In this document: one piece after another, positions 1 through 10,171 of the stretch
How the letters are laid out: every line of letters begins with the position of its first letter
Numbering within the stretch: the first letter of the stretch is position 1
Source: Bifidobacterium pseudolongum subsp. pseudolongum DSM 20099
Lineage (GTDB): Bacteria > Actinomycetota > Actinomycetes > Actinomycetales > Bifidobacteriaceae
Direction of reading: 5' to 3'
NCBI RefSeq assembly: GCF_000771225.1
Contig: NZ_JDTZ01000010.1
Location: 62,001 to 126,000 of the forward strand
DNA length: 64,000 bases
Made by a program: the position numbers and the translations under genes
The notes under the pieces: generated by a model
The model's database searches: none
What the model was told of the DNA's origin: nothing
Seen by the model: the letters and a program-made list of their open reading frames with translations, nothing else

Positions 1-1334
1 GTGTCGTCGACCCACTGGGCAACCCGATCGATGGCCTTGGCGAGATCAAGAGCGAAGGCCGCCGTATCCTCGAGGCGCAGGCGCCCGACGTGATGCACCG
101 CCACCCGGTCGATGAGCCAATGTCCACCGGCCTCAAGGCGATCGACGCGATGACGCCGATCGGCCGCGGCCAGCGCCAGCTCATCATCGGCGACCGCCAG
201 ACGGGCAAGACCGCCATCGCGATCGACACAATCATCAACCAGAAGACGAACTGGGAGTCCGGCGACCCGAAGAAGCAGGTGCGTTGCATCTACGTGGCCA
301 TCGGCCAGAAGGGCTCCACGATCGCCTCAGTCAAGCAGAGCCTCGAAGAGGCCGGCGCCATGGAATACACCACAATCGTGGCCTCCCCGGCGTCCGATTC
401 CGCAGGCTTCAAATACATCGCCCCGTACACCGGCTCGGCCATCGGCCAGCACTGGATGTACCACGGCAAAGACGTGCTCATCGTGTTCGACGACCTGTCG
501 AAGCAGGCTGAAGCGTACCGTTCGATCTCGCTGCTGCTGCGCCGCCCGCCGGGGCGTGAAGCGTACCCGGGCGACGTCTTCTACCTGCATTCGCGCCTGC
601 TGGAACGCTGCGCGCGTGTCTCCGACGATCTGGGCGGCGGTTCGATGACCGGCCTGCCGATCGTCGAGACGAAGGCGAACGACGTCTCCGCGTACATCCC
701 GACGAACGTGATCTCGATCACCGACGGACAGATCTTCCTGCAGTCCGACCTGTTCAACGCCGGCCAGCGCCCCGCAGTGGACGTGGGCATCTCGGTTTCC
801 CGAGTTGGTGGCGCCGCGCAGACGAAGGCGCTGAAGAAGGTCTCCGGCACGCTGAAGATCTCGCTGGCACGGTACCGCTCGCTTGAATCCTTCGCCATGT
901 TCGCGTCCGACCTGGATGCAGCGTCGAAGGCCCAGCTCAACCGGGGCGCGCGCCTGACCGAGCTGCTCAAGCAGCCGCAGTTCTCGCCATACTCGATGGA
1001 GCAGGAAGTCGTTTCGGTGTGGGCCGGCACGAACGGCAAGCTCGACGATCTGGAGATCGTCGACGTGCTGCCGTTCGAACGCGGCCTGCTCGAATACGTG
1101 AGCAGCAACACCGACATCCTCAAGACCATTCGCGACACCGGCGATTTCACCAAGGAGACCGAAGCGGCCCTCGACAAGGCCGTGAACGCCTTCCGTGAGA
1201 CGTACGTCACCAAGGCCGGCAAGCCGCTCGTCGACAAGAAGCCGGTGCCGAAGGGCGCCACGCCGGTCGACCAGGAGCAGATCAAGGCCCAGAGCCGCAA
1301 GGCGCCTGCGGCCAAGAGCGCAGAAAAGAAGTAA
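1..1334 (+). CDS. atpA: ATP synthase F1 subunit alpha (5'-truncated by window)
   Basis: Alpha subunit of the F1 head of F-type ATP synthase, the non-catalytic nucleotide-binding partner of beta at the inner face of the membrane. In bifidobacteria, which lack a respiratory chain, the enzyme mainly hydrolyses ATP to extrude protons. The frame is open from base 3, so the beginning of the gene lies outside the window and the ATG at 90 is internal. The P-loop GDRQTGKT (bases 191-214) and the alpha-type segments [16 protein letters not shown] and [13 protein letters not shown] are visible. The C-terminus has a short Lys/Ala-rich tail. Only 3 bases separate it from atpG, consistent with one operon atpAGDC. 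Confidence 0.97.
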   Translation, partial: VVDPLGNPIDGLGEIKSEGRRILEAQAPDVMHRHPVDEPMSTGLKAIDAMTPIGRGQRQLIIGDRQTGKTAIAIDTIINQKTNWESGDPKKQVRCIYVAIGQKGSTIASVKQSLEEAGAMEYTTIVASPASDSAGFKYIAPYTGSAIGQHWMYHGKDVLIVFDDLSKQAEAYRSISLLLRRPPGREAYPGDVFYLHSRLLERCARVSDDLGGGSMTGLPIVETKANDVSAYIPTNVISITDGQIFLQSDLFNAGQRPAVDVGISVSRVGGAAQTKALKKVSGTLKISLARYRSLESFAMFASDLDAASKAQLNRGARLTELLKQPQFSPYSMEQEVVSVWAGTNGKLDDLEIVDVLPFERGLLEYVSSNTDILKTIRDTGDFTKETEAALDKAVNAFRETYVTKAGKPLVDKKPVPKGATPVDQEQIKAQSRKAPAAKSAEKK

Positions 1335-1337
1335 CCT

Positions 1338-2258
1338 ATGGCATCGCAACTCGCATTAAAGAGCAGAATCGTTTCCACGGGTTCATTGGAGAAGATCTTC
1401 AATGCCCAGGAGATGATCGCGGCTTCGCACATCGCGCAGGCCCGTGAGGTGGCGCTCAACGCGAAGCCGTACACTGATGCGATTTTCGATGCCGTCCAGA
1501 CACTGGTATCTCACTCCCATATCGCGCATCCGATCGTCAGGAAGGAAGAAGACAACCCTCGTGTTGCCGTGCTTGCCCTGACGGCGGACCGCGGTATGGC
1601 CGGCGCGTACACTTCGTCGATCATTCGCGAGACCGAAGATCTGCTCAACCGACTGGAGGGGGCAGGCAAGGAGCCGGAACTGTTCGTCTATGGGCGCCGC
1701 GGTGTGTCGTACTACAAGTACCGCAACCGCCCCTTGGCACAGACGTGGGAAGGCGATACCGAGAAGCCTGGCGTCGAAGTCGCAGACGCAATCTCGCGCG
1801 CCCTGCTGGACGCGTACATGACACCCGCCGACAACGGCGGCGTCTGTGAGCTCTACATCGTGTACACCGAGTTCATCAACATGGTGGTGCAGAAGGTGCG
1901 CGTGCTGCGCATGCTGCCCGTGGAGATCATCAAATCCGATGAGCATGCGGCGGGCGGTCCGGACATGCTGGAGTCACAGCATGTGATGCCGCTGTATTCG
2001 TTCGAGCCGAGCCTCGATGAGGTGCTCGACGCGGTGCTGCCTAAGTATGTGCGTTCACGCATCCACGAATGCCTGCTGGAAGCCGCGGCTTCCGAAGTGG
2101 CCTGCCGGCAGAACGCCATGCATACCGCAACAGAGAACGCGCGTGATCTGATCAACGACCTGACCCGCAAGCTCAATGCTTCGCGCCAGGCATCGATCAC
2201 CCAGGAACTTACCGAAATCATCGGCAGCGCCGATGCGTTGAACAAAAAGGAAGAGTAG
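1338..2258 (+). CDS. atpG: ATP synthase F1 subunit gamma
   Basis: Gamma subunit, the central rotor shaft that couples proton flow in F0 to catalysis in the alpha3beta3 head. The 306-residue product has the conserved N-terminal coiled-coil helix (LALKSRIVSTGSLEKIFNAQ) and the conserved C-terminal helix (ASEVACRQNAMHTATENA), as in all gamma subunits. The length fits the actinobacterial family. The ATG at 1338 follows the atpA stop by 3 bases with no strong Shine-Dalgarno site, so translational coupling to atpA is likely. It is followed after 9 bases by atpD. Confidence 0.97.
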   Translation: MASQLALKSRIVSTGSLEKIFNAQEMIAASHIAQAREVALNAKPYTDAIFDAVQTLVSHSHIAHPIVRKEEDNPRVAVLALTADRGMAGAYTSSIIRETEDLLNRLEGAGKEPELFVYGRRGVSYYKYRNRPLAQTWEGDTEKPGVEVADAISRALLDAYMTPADNGGVCELYIVYTEFINMVVQKVRVLRMLPVEIIKSDEHAAGGPDMLESQHVMPLYSFEPSLDEVLDAVLPKYVRSRIHECLLEAAASEVACRQNAMHTATENARDLINDLTRKLNASRQASITQELTEIIGSADALNKKEE

Positions 2259-3755
<1,497 letters not shown>

Positions 3756-3757
3756 TC

Positions 3758-4057
3758 ATGGCCGGCACAACGATGGACGTGAACATCGTCTCCGCTGAGC
3801 ACCCCATTTGGAGCGGCACGGCGAAGGCGGTGCTCGTGCCCGCCTATGCGGGCGGGCTCGGTATTCTGCCCGGCCACGAACCGGTGCTTTCGGTCATCCA
3901 GGAAGGCCCGCTCGTCGTCACCGAACCGAACGGCGCGAAGCATTCGTTCGAAGTGACCGACGGGTTCATCTCGTTCGATTCGAACAAGCTGACCGTGGTC
4001 GTGGAGCAGGGGCGGCCGATGCAGAACATCCCGGTCGACGAGACCGGCATCCAGTGA
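3758..4057 (+). CDS. atpC: ATP synthase F1 subunit epsilon
   Basis: Epsilon subunit of F1, which contacts gamma and the c-ring and can inhibit ATP hydrolysis. The 99-residue product contains the beta-sandwich core (VNIVSAEHPIWSGTAKAVL, GILPGHEPVLSVI) but stops shortly after it. It therefore lacks most of the C-terminal helical hairpin of proteobacterial epsilon, as is common in actinobacteria. The ATG at 3758 follows atpD by 2 bases; ATG 3773 is an alternative start. The operon ends at the hairpin just downstream. Confidence 0.95.
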   Translation: MAGTTMDVNIVSAEHPIWSGTAKAVLVPAYAGGLGILPGHEPVLSVIQEGPLVVTEPNGAKHSFEVTDGFISFDSNKLTVVVEQGRPMQNIPVDETGIQ

Positions 4058-4082
4058 CGCACACACCGCTGGGCATGATGTG

Positions 4083-4125
4083 AGGCGGGCGTTGGATTCC
4101 CCACGGAATCCAACGCCCGCCTTTT
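4083..4125 (+). terminator. Rho-independent terminator of the atp operon
   Basis: A perfect 18-bp stem (4083-4100 pairing with 4107-4124 or so) with a 4-base loop CCAC, followed by TTTT. It lies 26 bases after the atpC stop and cleanly separates the atp operon from nucS. Confidence 0.92.
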
Positions 4126-4158
4126 GCATGTGCGGCTTTTCCACTATGGTGGTGCCTC

Positions 4159-4863
4159 ATGCGAATCATTGTTGCCGACTGCAGCGCCGAATACACCGGC
4201 CGGCTGCAAGCCACACTCCCCATGGCACGCCGCGTGCTGCTGATCAAAGCGGACAACAGTCTGCTCATCTTCTCGGAACTCGGCTCGTACAAGCCGCTCA
4301 ACTGGATGGCGTCGCCGTGCACGATCACCGACATCACACCCGACCACGCCGACGACGACCCCTCCACCGAAGTGCCGCAGAAGGTGATCCGCGCGGCAGC
4401 GACCAAATCCACCGACATTCTTGAAGTGACGCTGCAGCACATCTATTCCGACGAGACGTATGACTTGGGGGAAGACCCGGGACTGATCAAAGACGGCGTG
4501 GAAGACCACCTGCAGCGTTACCTCGCCGAACAGATCGAGCGCATCGGCGAAGGCGCCACACTGGTGCGCCGCGAATACCCGACGGCGATCGGGCCGGTCG
4601 ACATCATGGCGATCGACGGCAACGGCGTGCATGTGGCGATCGAGATCAAACGCCACGGCGGCATCGACGGGGTCGAACAGCTCACGCGGTACTGCGAACT
4701 GCTCAACAGGGATCCGCTGCTCGCGCCGGTGCGCGGCATCTTCGCCGCCCAGACGATCACACCGCAGGCGCGCACGCTCGCCACGGACCGCGGCTTCGAA
4801 TGCCTGCTGCTCGATTACGACGACATGCGTGGCGTAGAAGACGGCTCCCTGCGTCTGTTCTGA
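4159..4863 (+). CDS. nucS: Mismatch-specific endonuclease NucS/EndoMS
   Basis: NucS/EndoMS cleaves both strands at mismatches and provides non-canonical mismatch repair in actinobacteria and archaea that lack MutS/MutL. The 234-residue product has an N-terminal DNA-binding/dimerisation domain (about 1-110) and a RecB-like nuclease domain with the DxExK pattern: D148 in GPVDIMAIDG, E162 and K164 in AIEIKR. It ends in the hydrophobic motif SLRLF, which resembles the beta-clamp-binding tail known for actinobacterial EndoMS. A -10-like TATGGT (4145-4150) sits 8 bases before the ATG with no Shine-Dalgarno site, so the mRNA may be leaderless. Its 3' end forms half of a hairpin facing the convergent FKBP gene. 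Confidence 0.95.
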   Translation: MRIIVADCSAEYTGRLQATLPMARRVLLIKADNSLLIFSELGSYKPLNWMASPCTITDITPDHADDDPSTEVPQKVIRAAATKSTDILEVTLQHIYSDETYDLGEDPGLIKDGVEDHLQRYLAEQIERIGEGATLVRREYPTAIGPVDIMAIDGNGVHVAIEIKRHGGIDGVEQLTRYCELLNRDPLLAPVRGIFAAQTITPQARTLATDRGFECLLLDYDDMRGVEDGSLRLF

Positions 4864-4879
4864 CAAACGCAGGGAGCCG
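4842..4879. terminator. Hairpin between convergent nucS and FKBP genes
   Basis: A perfect 13-bp inverted repeat (4842-4854 with 4867-4879) around a 12-base loop. Its left arm lies inside the nucS coding sequence. There is no T-run on either strand, so intrinsic termination is plausible but not proven. The position between two convergent genes favours a bidirectional terminator. Confidence 0.55.
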
Positions 4880-4902
4880 TGAGGGGAGAGGACCGGTGAG
4901 GA

Positions 4903-5880
4903 TCAGTACTTCGCGAGGATGTCGACGACGAAGACGAGCGTCGAGTTCGCGGGAATCTCACCCTGCTCCTTGTCTCCGTAGCCGAGGTCCGGCGGCACGA
5001 CGAGCAGCACCTGGGAGCCGACCTTCTTGCCGCGCAGGCCTTCGGTCCATCCCTGGATCACACCGCCGTTGAGCGTGGCAGTGAAGGTGTCGCCGCGGTC
5101 CCATGACGAATCGAACTGCTTGCCGTCAAGCAGCCAGCCGGTGTACTTGACCACGGCGGCATACGTGCTGCTGGTGATCTCCGGGCCATCGCCTTCGATG
5201 AGGGTCTGCGCCACGAGCTTGTCGCTGCCCTTGTAGCCGTTCATGTCGATCGACGGCTTGCCGTCTGCGGCGGTGGTGACCTTCGGCAGGTCGGCGGGCA
5301 CGTCCTTGACCTTCTTGCCTTCGGCCTTGGTCAGGTCCGTCGACTGCGAGACCGGCGTGGCCACAAGCAGATAGTTCTGGGCGTCGCCACTGCCGTCGTT
5401 GATGCCGACGCCAAACGTGGTATTGAGCTTCTTGCCCTTGAGCGTGGCGTTCGCGATCTGCGCGAGCGTGGCGCTTTCAGCGCTGCCCGGCTCATCCGCT
5501 TCATTGAACACGAGCGAGCACTCCGGCACATTGGAATCCCATGTGGTGGCGATCTCTTCGCCGGTCTTGAGGCTGTACTGCGTGAGCTGCAGGCACAGGC
5601 GGTCGCCATTCTTGAGCGCCTCGCCATCGCCCTCCTGCAACACGGCGGTCGCATTGTTTTCCACCGAGAGCGGAGTCTTGAACGAGATTTCCGGCTTCTT
5701 TCCCGGCGTGCCCTTGGCGGTCACGCCCGTGAGCTGCGGCAGTTTCTGCGGACCGGCGGAGGTCTTCGCGTCATCGCCGCCACACGCCGCGAGCGAAATA
5801 CACATCGCGGCGGTGCATACGGCCGCGGCGGTGCGCATGAGAACAGTTACTATGGAAGAAGAAGTTGAATGCATAGCCAT
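4903..5880 (-). CDS. FKBP-type peptidyl-prolyl cis-trans isomerase, lipoprotein
   Basis: Predicted surface-anchored prolyl isomerase assisting folding of exported proteins. From the ATG at 5880 the product is 325 residues. A lipoprotein signal with lipobox SLAAC followed by GGDD is clear, and the C-terminal ~95 residues form an FKBP domain (VVKYTGWLLDGKQFDSSWDRG, GVIQGWTEGLRGKKVGSQ, PPDLGYGDKEQGEIPANSTLVFVVDIL). A second region upstream (about residues 60-200) looks like a divergent FKBP-related or linker domain. The ATG at 5838 gives a shorter signal peptide starting MRTAAA and is an equally good start; neither has a strong Shine-Dalgarno site. Transcribed divergently from the next gene. Confidence 0.93.
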   Translation of the reverse strand: MAMHSTSSSIVTVLMRTAAAVCTAAMCISLAACGGDDAKTSAGPQKLPQLTGVTAKGTPGKKPEISFKTPLSVENNATAVLQEGDGEALKNGDRLCLQLTQYSLKTGEEIATTWDSNVPECSLVFNEADEPGSAESATLAQIANATLKGKKLNTTFGVGINDGSGDAQNYLLVATPVSQSTDLTKAEGKKVKDVPADLPKVTTAADGKPSIDMNGYKGSDKLVAQTLIEGDGPEITSSTYAAVVKYTGWLLDGKQFDSSWDRGDTFTATLNGGVIQGWTEGLRGKKVGSQVLLVVPPDLGYGDKEQGEIPANSTLVFVVDILAKY

Positions 5881-5962
5881 AACAGTATCGTCCCGGCATG
5901 ATTTGCGTGCACCGCCATACCGCGGACCGGCACCGGGCCGACTTTGTAGAATGGGACACGTG

Positions 5963-7159
5963 ATGACAGACCAAGAGGCGCAGGAACAGCCGCGCAAACA
6001 CACCAAGCCGACACGGCGCGCATGGATCATGCGTGGCGTCGTCACTCCCATCTTCGGATTGCTCGCCGTGGCATGCATTGTGTTTGGCGTACTGAATTCA
6101 ACGGTTTGGAAGCCCAGCCGCAACATCACCGCCACCGCGCAGGCGCACAGCACACAATACGTCGTCATCGACCCGGGCGTGCTCGACCTCGTTGACACAG
6201 CCGTCACCGTGAGCGCGGACAATGGCAAAACCGCGTCGTCAAGTGGCACCGAAGCCGGCGCAGACGCGGCAGAAGATTCACAAAATCAGCAAACTTCGCA
6301 AGACCAACAGGCCCAAACCGAACCACAGGTGTGCATGGCTGTCGGGTCGGCGAAAGACGTGTCCGGGTGGCTCGCCGGCGAACCATACGTGCGCGTGACC
6401 GGCCTGGACACGTGGCAGACGCTCTCCACAAGCGAGGAACAGGCCAAAGGCACCGCATCCACTTCGCAGAACCAGGTCGCGTTCGCTGATTCCGACATGT
6501 GGTCGCAGGTCGAATGCGGCAGCACATCCACAACCATGCACCTTAACAACGCGCAGCCGGCGCAGGTCATGCTCATCGACTTCGGCACCAAGGCACCGAG
6601 CGCGGATCTGAGCATGCAGTGGGTGCGCCAACGCGTGCCTGACTTCGCACTGCCGTGGTATTTCGGCGGTGGCCTGTGCGCGGTGCTCGCGGTGCTCTCC
6701 GCATCCGTCTTCGCGATGGAGCCGCACACCCGTCGCAAGAAGCAGGCGGAGTCTGCGCAAGCCAAGCCCAAGGCGGCGAAGTCCGCCGATGAGCCGACGA
6801 TCGGCGCGGCGCTCGTCGGCACGTTCGCGGCGCTCAAGCCGCGCCCGAAGAAGGCGGGGGCGAAGGGCTCGGCCCGCCACGGCCGCCATGCCAGCGCCGC
6901 CAAAGACGAGTCCGGGCAGCAGGGCGCGCCCACCGTGGTCGACCCCGGCGCGCGCAACATCGTGGCCGAGCACGCGAACCTGGCCGCCGGCGACGAGACG
7001 GTGGAGCACGAAGCCGAAGGTGAGACGACGTCGGTCATTTCGGCCGACGAGCTGCAGGCGTACTTCGCGCGCCTCGCGCAGGAAGTGGGCGCCGAACCGG
7101 CGGCCGGAGACGAACAGCAGCCCAGCGCGGACCAGTCCGAGGGCAAGGAGAACGAGTGA
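5963..7159 (+). CDS. Membrane protein of unknown function, two TM helices
   Basis: The function is not recognised. The 398-residue product has a basic N-terminus, a first membrane helix (about 23-47), an outside domain of about 175 residues beginning with a Ser/Gln/Ala-rich stretch, a second helix (about 226-250, FALPWYFGGGLCAVLAVLSASVF), and a long Lys/Ala- then Glu/Ala-rich cytoplasmic tail with no predicted fold. The topology resembles actinobacterial envelope scaffold proteins, but no family is identified. The start chosen has GGGA 7 bases upstream; ATG 5951 is possible. Its stop overlaps the ATG of the following lipoprotein by one base, so the two are translationally coupled and probably act together at the envelope. 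Confidence 0.8.
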   Translation: MTDQEAQEQPRKHTKPTRRAWIMRGVVTPIFGLLAVACIVFGVLNSTVWKPSRNITATAQAHSTQYVVIDPGVLDLVDTAVTVSADNGKTASSSGTEAGADAAEDSQNQQTSQDQQAQTEPQVCMAVGSAKDVSGWLAGEPYVRVTGLDTWQTLSTSEEQAKGTASTSQNQVAFADSDMWSQVECGSTSTTMHLNNAQPAQVMLIDFGTKAPSADLSMQWVRQRVPDFALPWYFGGGLCAVLAVLSASVFAMEPHTRRKKQAESAQAKPKAAKSADEPTIGAALVGTFAALKPRPKKAGAKGSARHGRHASAAKDESGQQGAPTVVDPGARNIVAEHANLAAGDETVEHEAEGETTSVISADELQAYFARLAQEVGAEPAAGDEQQPSADQSEGKENE

Positions 7160-8163
7160 TGAAACGTAGTCCACTGGCTGTTGCAGCCGCGGTGATCGCA
7201 TTGGGTATGACCGTCTCGCTGGCGGCGTGCGAAGGGCAGCTCCCCACGGTGAGCGCGCCGACCGAATCCGCAAGCGCGAACCCCGACCTGACCGAAGACC
7301 AGGAGAAGGAGATGCGCGCGGCGCTGCTCAAGACAATCGAGGATTGCAACGAGCGGAAGAACCCAGCGAACCTTGGGCAGGCGATGTCGGGCCCCGAACT
7401 GGAGATCCGCACGAGCGAACTGCAGGTGGCGCAGAAAACCGGCAAGCTCGACCCCAAGACCACGATCCCCACCGACATCACGCAGACCGTGATCCCCACC
7501 GACAACGGCTGGCCGCGCAGCGTGTTCTCGATCACCACGACCACCGAAGACCAGCAGTCCAAGCGCCTGCTCGTCTTCACGCAGGGCGACGCGCGCGAAA
7601 ACTACAAACTGTGGGGCGTGGCCCGCCTGTTCCAAGGCGTGGAGATGCCCAAGTTCACCGTGCCGAGCATCGGCTCGCAGATGGGGCACCCCACCGACGA
7701 GAACCTGGTGATGACCCCCGAACAGGCCGTGCAGCGGTACGCGGACGTGCTGCAGAACGGCACGAAGAGCCAATATGCGGGCGATTTCGCCGACGATTAC
7801 TTCCGGCAGGATCTGCAGAACCTTTCGCAGACCGTGCAGCAGGGCATGGAACGCAACAAGGGGTCGCAGGAGCAGACGTTCACGCCGGTGGACGGCCAGA
7901 TGCAGATCATGCGTTCCTCGGAAGGCGGCGATCTGGTCGTGGCGCAGATCAACTCGGTGTGGACGCGCGCCGCGGGCGAGGGGCGTGAGTCCCTGCCCGC
8001 CTCGGATTCGGAGCGCGCGCTGTTCGGTGACGGCAAGGCCACGAGCACGATGAAGGTGACGTACGTGAACGTGATCGCCATGTACATTCCACCGGCCAAA
8101 TCGGGCGCGCAGATCACCACGGTGGGCGCCGAACGCCAGCCGGTCAAGGTGGAGGCCGTCTGA
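7159..8163 (+). CDS. Lipoprotein of unknown function
   Basis: A 334-residue exported lipoprotein with a signal peptide of 23 residues ending in SLAA before Cys24 (lipobox LAAC). The mature part starts with a Ser/Thr/Pro/Ala-rich linker and then a folded region rich in Gln and Thr that includes QAVQRYADVLQNGTKSQYAG and KATSTMKVTYVNVIAMYIPP. No enzymatic motif is visible. The ATG overlaps the stop of the upstream membrane protein (TGATG), indicating coupled translation and a joint role. It could be a binding or scaffold lipoprotein. Confidence 0.82.
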   Translation: MKRSPLAVAAAVIALGMTVSLAACEGQLPTVSAPTESASANPDLTEDQEKEMRAALLKTIEDCNERKNPANLGQAMSGPELEIRTSELQVAQKTGKLDPKTTIPTDITQTVIPTDNGWPRSVFSITTTTEDQQSKRLLVFTQGDARENYKLWGVARLFQGVEMPKFTVPSIGSQMGHPTDENLVMTPEQAVQRYADVLQNGTKSQYAGDFADDYFRQDLQNLSQTVQQGMERNKGSQEQTFTPVDGQMQIMRSSEGGDLVVAQINSVWTRAAGEGRESLPASDSERALFGDGKATSTMKVTYVNVIAMYIPPAKSGAQITTVGAERQPVKVEAV

Positions 8164-8190
8164 GCCACGCCGGCTGAGCTGGCCGGCCAG

Positions 8191-8196
8191 TAGACT
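8191..8196 (+). promoter_or_regulatory. Candidate -10 box upstream of the thioredoxin-fold/TPR gene
   Basis: TAGACT at 8191-8196 matches an actinobacterial -10 element and lies about 55 bases before the start codon at 8252. No convincing -35 box was seen. Confidence 0.4.
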
Positions 8197-8251
8197 TGAG
8201 GCACATGTGCAATCAGGCGGCGAACGCTTCGCCGCGCAGAAAAGAGGCAAT

Positions 8252-9202
8252 ATGGCAGACAAGGAATTCAAACCGGGCATTTCGCTCGCAGGCGCGGTCG
8301 ATCTGACGGCGCTCCAGCATCAGGTCAAGGCGGAGCCTGGGCAGGCCGGGGGAGCACCGGCTGCCGGCGGCTATGTGATCGACGTCTCCGAAACCAACTT
8401 CGAATCGGTGGTGCAATCGTCCGCCACCTTCCCGATTGTGATGCTCATGTGGGTGCCGACCGACGACCGCCTGTTCCCCATGGCGCAGGCGCTCGGCGAC
8501 GCTGTCAACTCGATGAACGGCCAGCTGCAGCTCGCGCGCGTCGACATGGCCAAGAATCCGGCGATCGCCCAAGCCTTCGGCGTGCAAGGCGCACCGGCGC
8601 TGTTCGCGCTCATCGGCGGCCGCCCCATGCCGATCCTGCAGGGCGTGCCTTCCAACGAGGAGCTCACGCAGATCACCTCGCAGGTGCTACCGCAGCTCGT
8701 GCAGGTGGCTGCGCAGGCTGGCGTGACCGGCACGGCGCCGTACATCGAGCCTTCCGACGGCGATGCCTCCGCGCAGCAGACCGAACCGCAAGTGCCGGCC
8801 GCGCACGCCGAAGCGCACCGCTTGGCGCAGTCCGGCGACTATGCCGGTGCCGCGGCCGCATACGAGCAGGTGCTCGAAGCGGACCCGTCCGATACGCTTG
8901 CCCAGCGCGAGCGTGCCAAGGCGCTGCTGCTCGCGCGTTCCGCCAACGCGGACGTGCGCGAGGTGCGCGAGGCCGCCGCCGCGCATCCCGACGATGTGCA
9001 GGCACAGCTTGCGGTCGCCGACGTGGACATGATCGGCGGGCAGATCCAGGATGCGTTCAGCCGTCTGCTCGACTTCGCCGGCACGCACCGCGCCGACCTC
9101 GAGCCGGTGCGCCAGCGCCTGCTCGAGTACTTCCTGATCCCCGAGCCGTCCGACGAGCGCCTGACCGCCGCACGCCGCCGCCTCGCCACCCTCATGTACT
9201 GA
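8252..9202 (+). CDS. Thioredoxin-fold/TPR co-chaperone-like protein (YbbN/CnoX-like)
   Basis: Cytoplasmic 316-residue protein with an N-terminal thioredoxin-like domain (about 40-150) and a C-terminal tetratricopeptide region (about 185-300, with HRLAQSGDYAGAAAAYEQVLEADPSD). This is the architecture of YbbN/CnoX chaperedoxins. The usual redox CxxC after the tryptophan is absent: after W67 the sequence reads VPTDDRLF. It should therefore lack thiol oxidoreductase activity. The cis-proline region (GAPALFAL, P115) is kept. The start is fixed by AGAGG 6 bases before the ATG. Convergent with the CYTH gene, with only 6 bases between the stops. Confidence 0.88.
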   Translation: MADKEFKPGISLAGAVDLTALQHQVKAEPGQAGGAPAAGGYVIDVSETNFESVVQSSATFPIVMLMWVPTDDRLFPMAQALGDAVNSMNGQLQLARVDMAKNPAIAQAFGVQGAPALFALIGGRPMPILQGVPSNEELTQITSQVLPQLVQVAAQAGVTGTAPYIEPSDGDASAQQTEPQVPAAHAEAHRLAQSGDYAGAAAAYEQVLEADPSDTLAQRERAKALLLARSANADVREVREAAAAHPDDVQAQLAVADVDMIGGQIQDAFSRLLDFAGTHRADLEPVRQRLLEYFLIPEPSDERLTAARRRLATLMY

Positions 9203-9208
9203 GCGCGA

Positions 9209-9853
9209 CTATTCGAGGGTGTTGGTGCCGAAGACCTGCTGGAACTGCGGGCCCGTCTCGCGCAATTCACGCTCGAACCCGCTGCTCCACTGACTGAACG
9301 GCCTCCACGAGAGACTGTCGTTGCTGAAGCGCGACTGGTCCGTGATCTCGGTGATGCAAAAGCGCGGGATGATCAGATTCGTCACCGGTGTGCTGCGCTC
9401 CGCTTCGGCGATCACAAGCGGGGCGTTCGCGCCCCCGAACACGTCGATGTTCCATCCGTCGGCGCCGATCCATGCGGTTGTACGGTTTTTGATGATGAGG
9501 TCACCTCCGCGCAGCATGATTTCCGCACCGATGCGCGAATCGATGCTGCGCTGGGCCTCATAGCGCGTGCCGCCGCGCGACGGGCCCTTGACGGTGAGTG
9601 TGGCTTCGCGGAAATCGTCGCGGTACTGTTCAAGCACCTCTTTCGGGTCGAGTTGCGCGCTCATCGGCACACGCACCGAGTGCGTCTGGAGCCGTATGCG
9701 CAGCGCATAGTCGCCTGTGTGCACAAAATAGCTTTGCACGATCAGTGTGGGGGCGTCGCCGTCGTCGAACTCGGCCGGCAGTTCGCGGCAAAAGAAACGC
9801 CGTGCAAACTGAAAGTCACTCGTTCCACTGATGTCGCCCATATCCATTGCCAT
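9209..9853 (-). CDS. CYTH-domain protein
   Basis: A 214-residue protein resembling the CYTH superfamily (adenylate cyclase class IV/thiamine triphosphatase fold), which binds triphosphorylated ligands in an eight-stranded tunnel. Supporting features are alternating charged strands such as YALRIRLQTHS, GTRYEAQRSI and RFCITEITD, and the terminal helix WSSGFERELRETGPQFQQVFG. The canonical N-terminal ExExK is degenerate, so substrate and activity cannot be assigned. The start could be ATG 9853 or 9847; GGGA lies 8 bases before the latter. It is transcribed away from the tRNA-Arg gene. Confidence 0.8.
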   Translation of the reverse strand: MAMDMGDISGTSDFQFARRFFCRELPAEFDDGDAPTLIVQSYFVHTGDYALRIRLQTHSVRVPMSAQLDPKEVLEQYRDDFREATLTVKGPSRGGTRYEAQRSIDSRIGAEIMLRGGDLIIKNRTTAWIGADGWNIDVFGGANAPLVIAEAERSTPVTNLIIPRFCITEITDQSRFSNDSLSWRPFSQWSSGFERELRETGPQFQQVFGTNTLE

Positions 9854-9957
9854 AATCCCAGTGTAATGTCCAAGACGAAAACCGCCGCAATCCATGCACG
9901 AAGTGAACACGGTGCGCCATGCACGTCCGCCGTTCGTGTAAAGTAGGGCAGTGGTGC

Positions 9958-10033
9958 GGGCTCGTAGCTCAGTGGATAGAGCGTTCGCCTCCGGAGCGAA
10001 AGGTCGTGGGTTCGAATCCCATCGAGCCCACCA
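9958..10033 (+). tRNA. tRNA-Arg (anticodon CCG)
   Basis: A full cloverleaf can be drawn. The acceptor GGGCTCG pairs with CGAGCCC, the D-arm is GCTC...GAGC, and the anticodon stem TTCGC/GCGAA carries loop CTCCGGA, giving anticodon CCG for the Arg codon CGG. The T-arm is GTGGG-TTCGAAT-CCCAT, followed by discriminator A and an encoded CCA (10031-10033). A -10-like TAAAGT lies at 9939-9944. Confidence 0.97.
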
Positions 10034-10110
10034 TCTTGGATCAACACACCACCTGCTGCAATGGGGCGCTGCCTGTGGTGAAGGGATGCCCACAACGTGG
10101 CCGATGCCAC

Positions 10111-10138
10111 TTGCACGCAACAATGCGGACCGTACAAT
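10111..10138 (+). promoter_or_regulatory. Promoter of ridA
   Basis: TTGCAC (10111-10116), a 16-base spacer and TACAAT (10133-10138) form a sigma-A type promoter, giving a leader of about 25 bases before the ridA start at 10172. Confidence 0.7.
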
Positions 10139-10171
10139 GCCGACTGCATGAGCCTTACGAAAGGAACCGCA

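Noticed and set aside
4903-6249. Longer form of the FKBP lipoprotein starting at 6249
   Set aside because: It would bury the lipoprotein signal peptide inside the protein and overlap the divergent membrane-protein gene.
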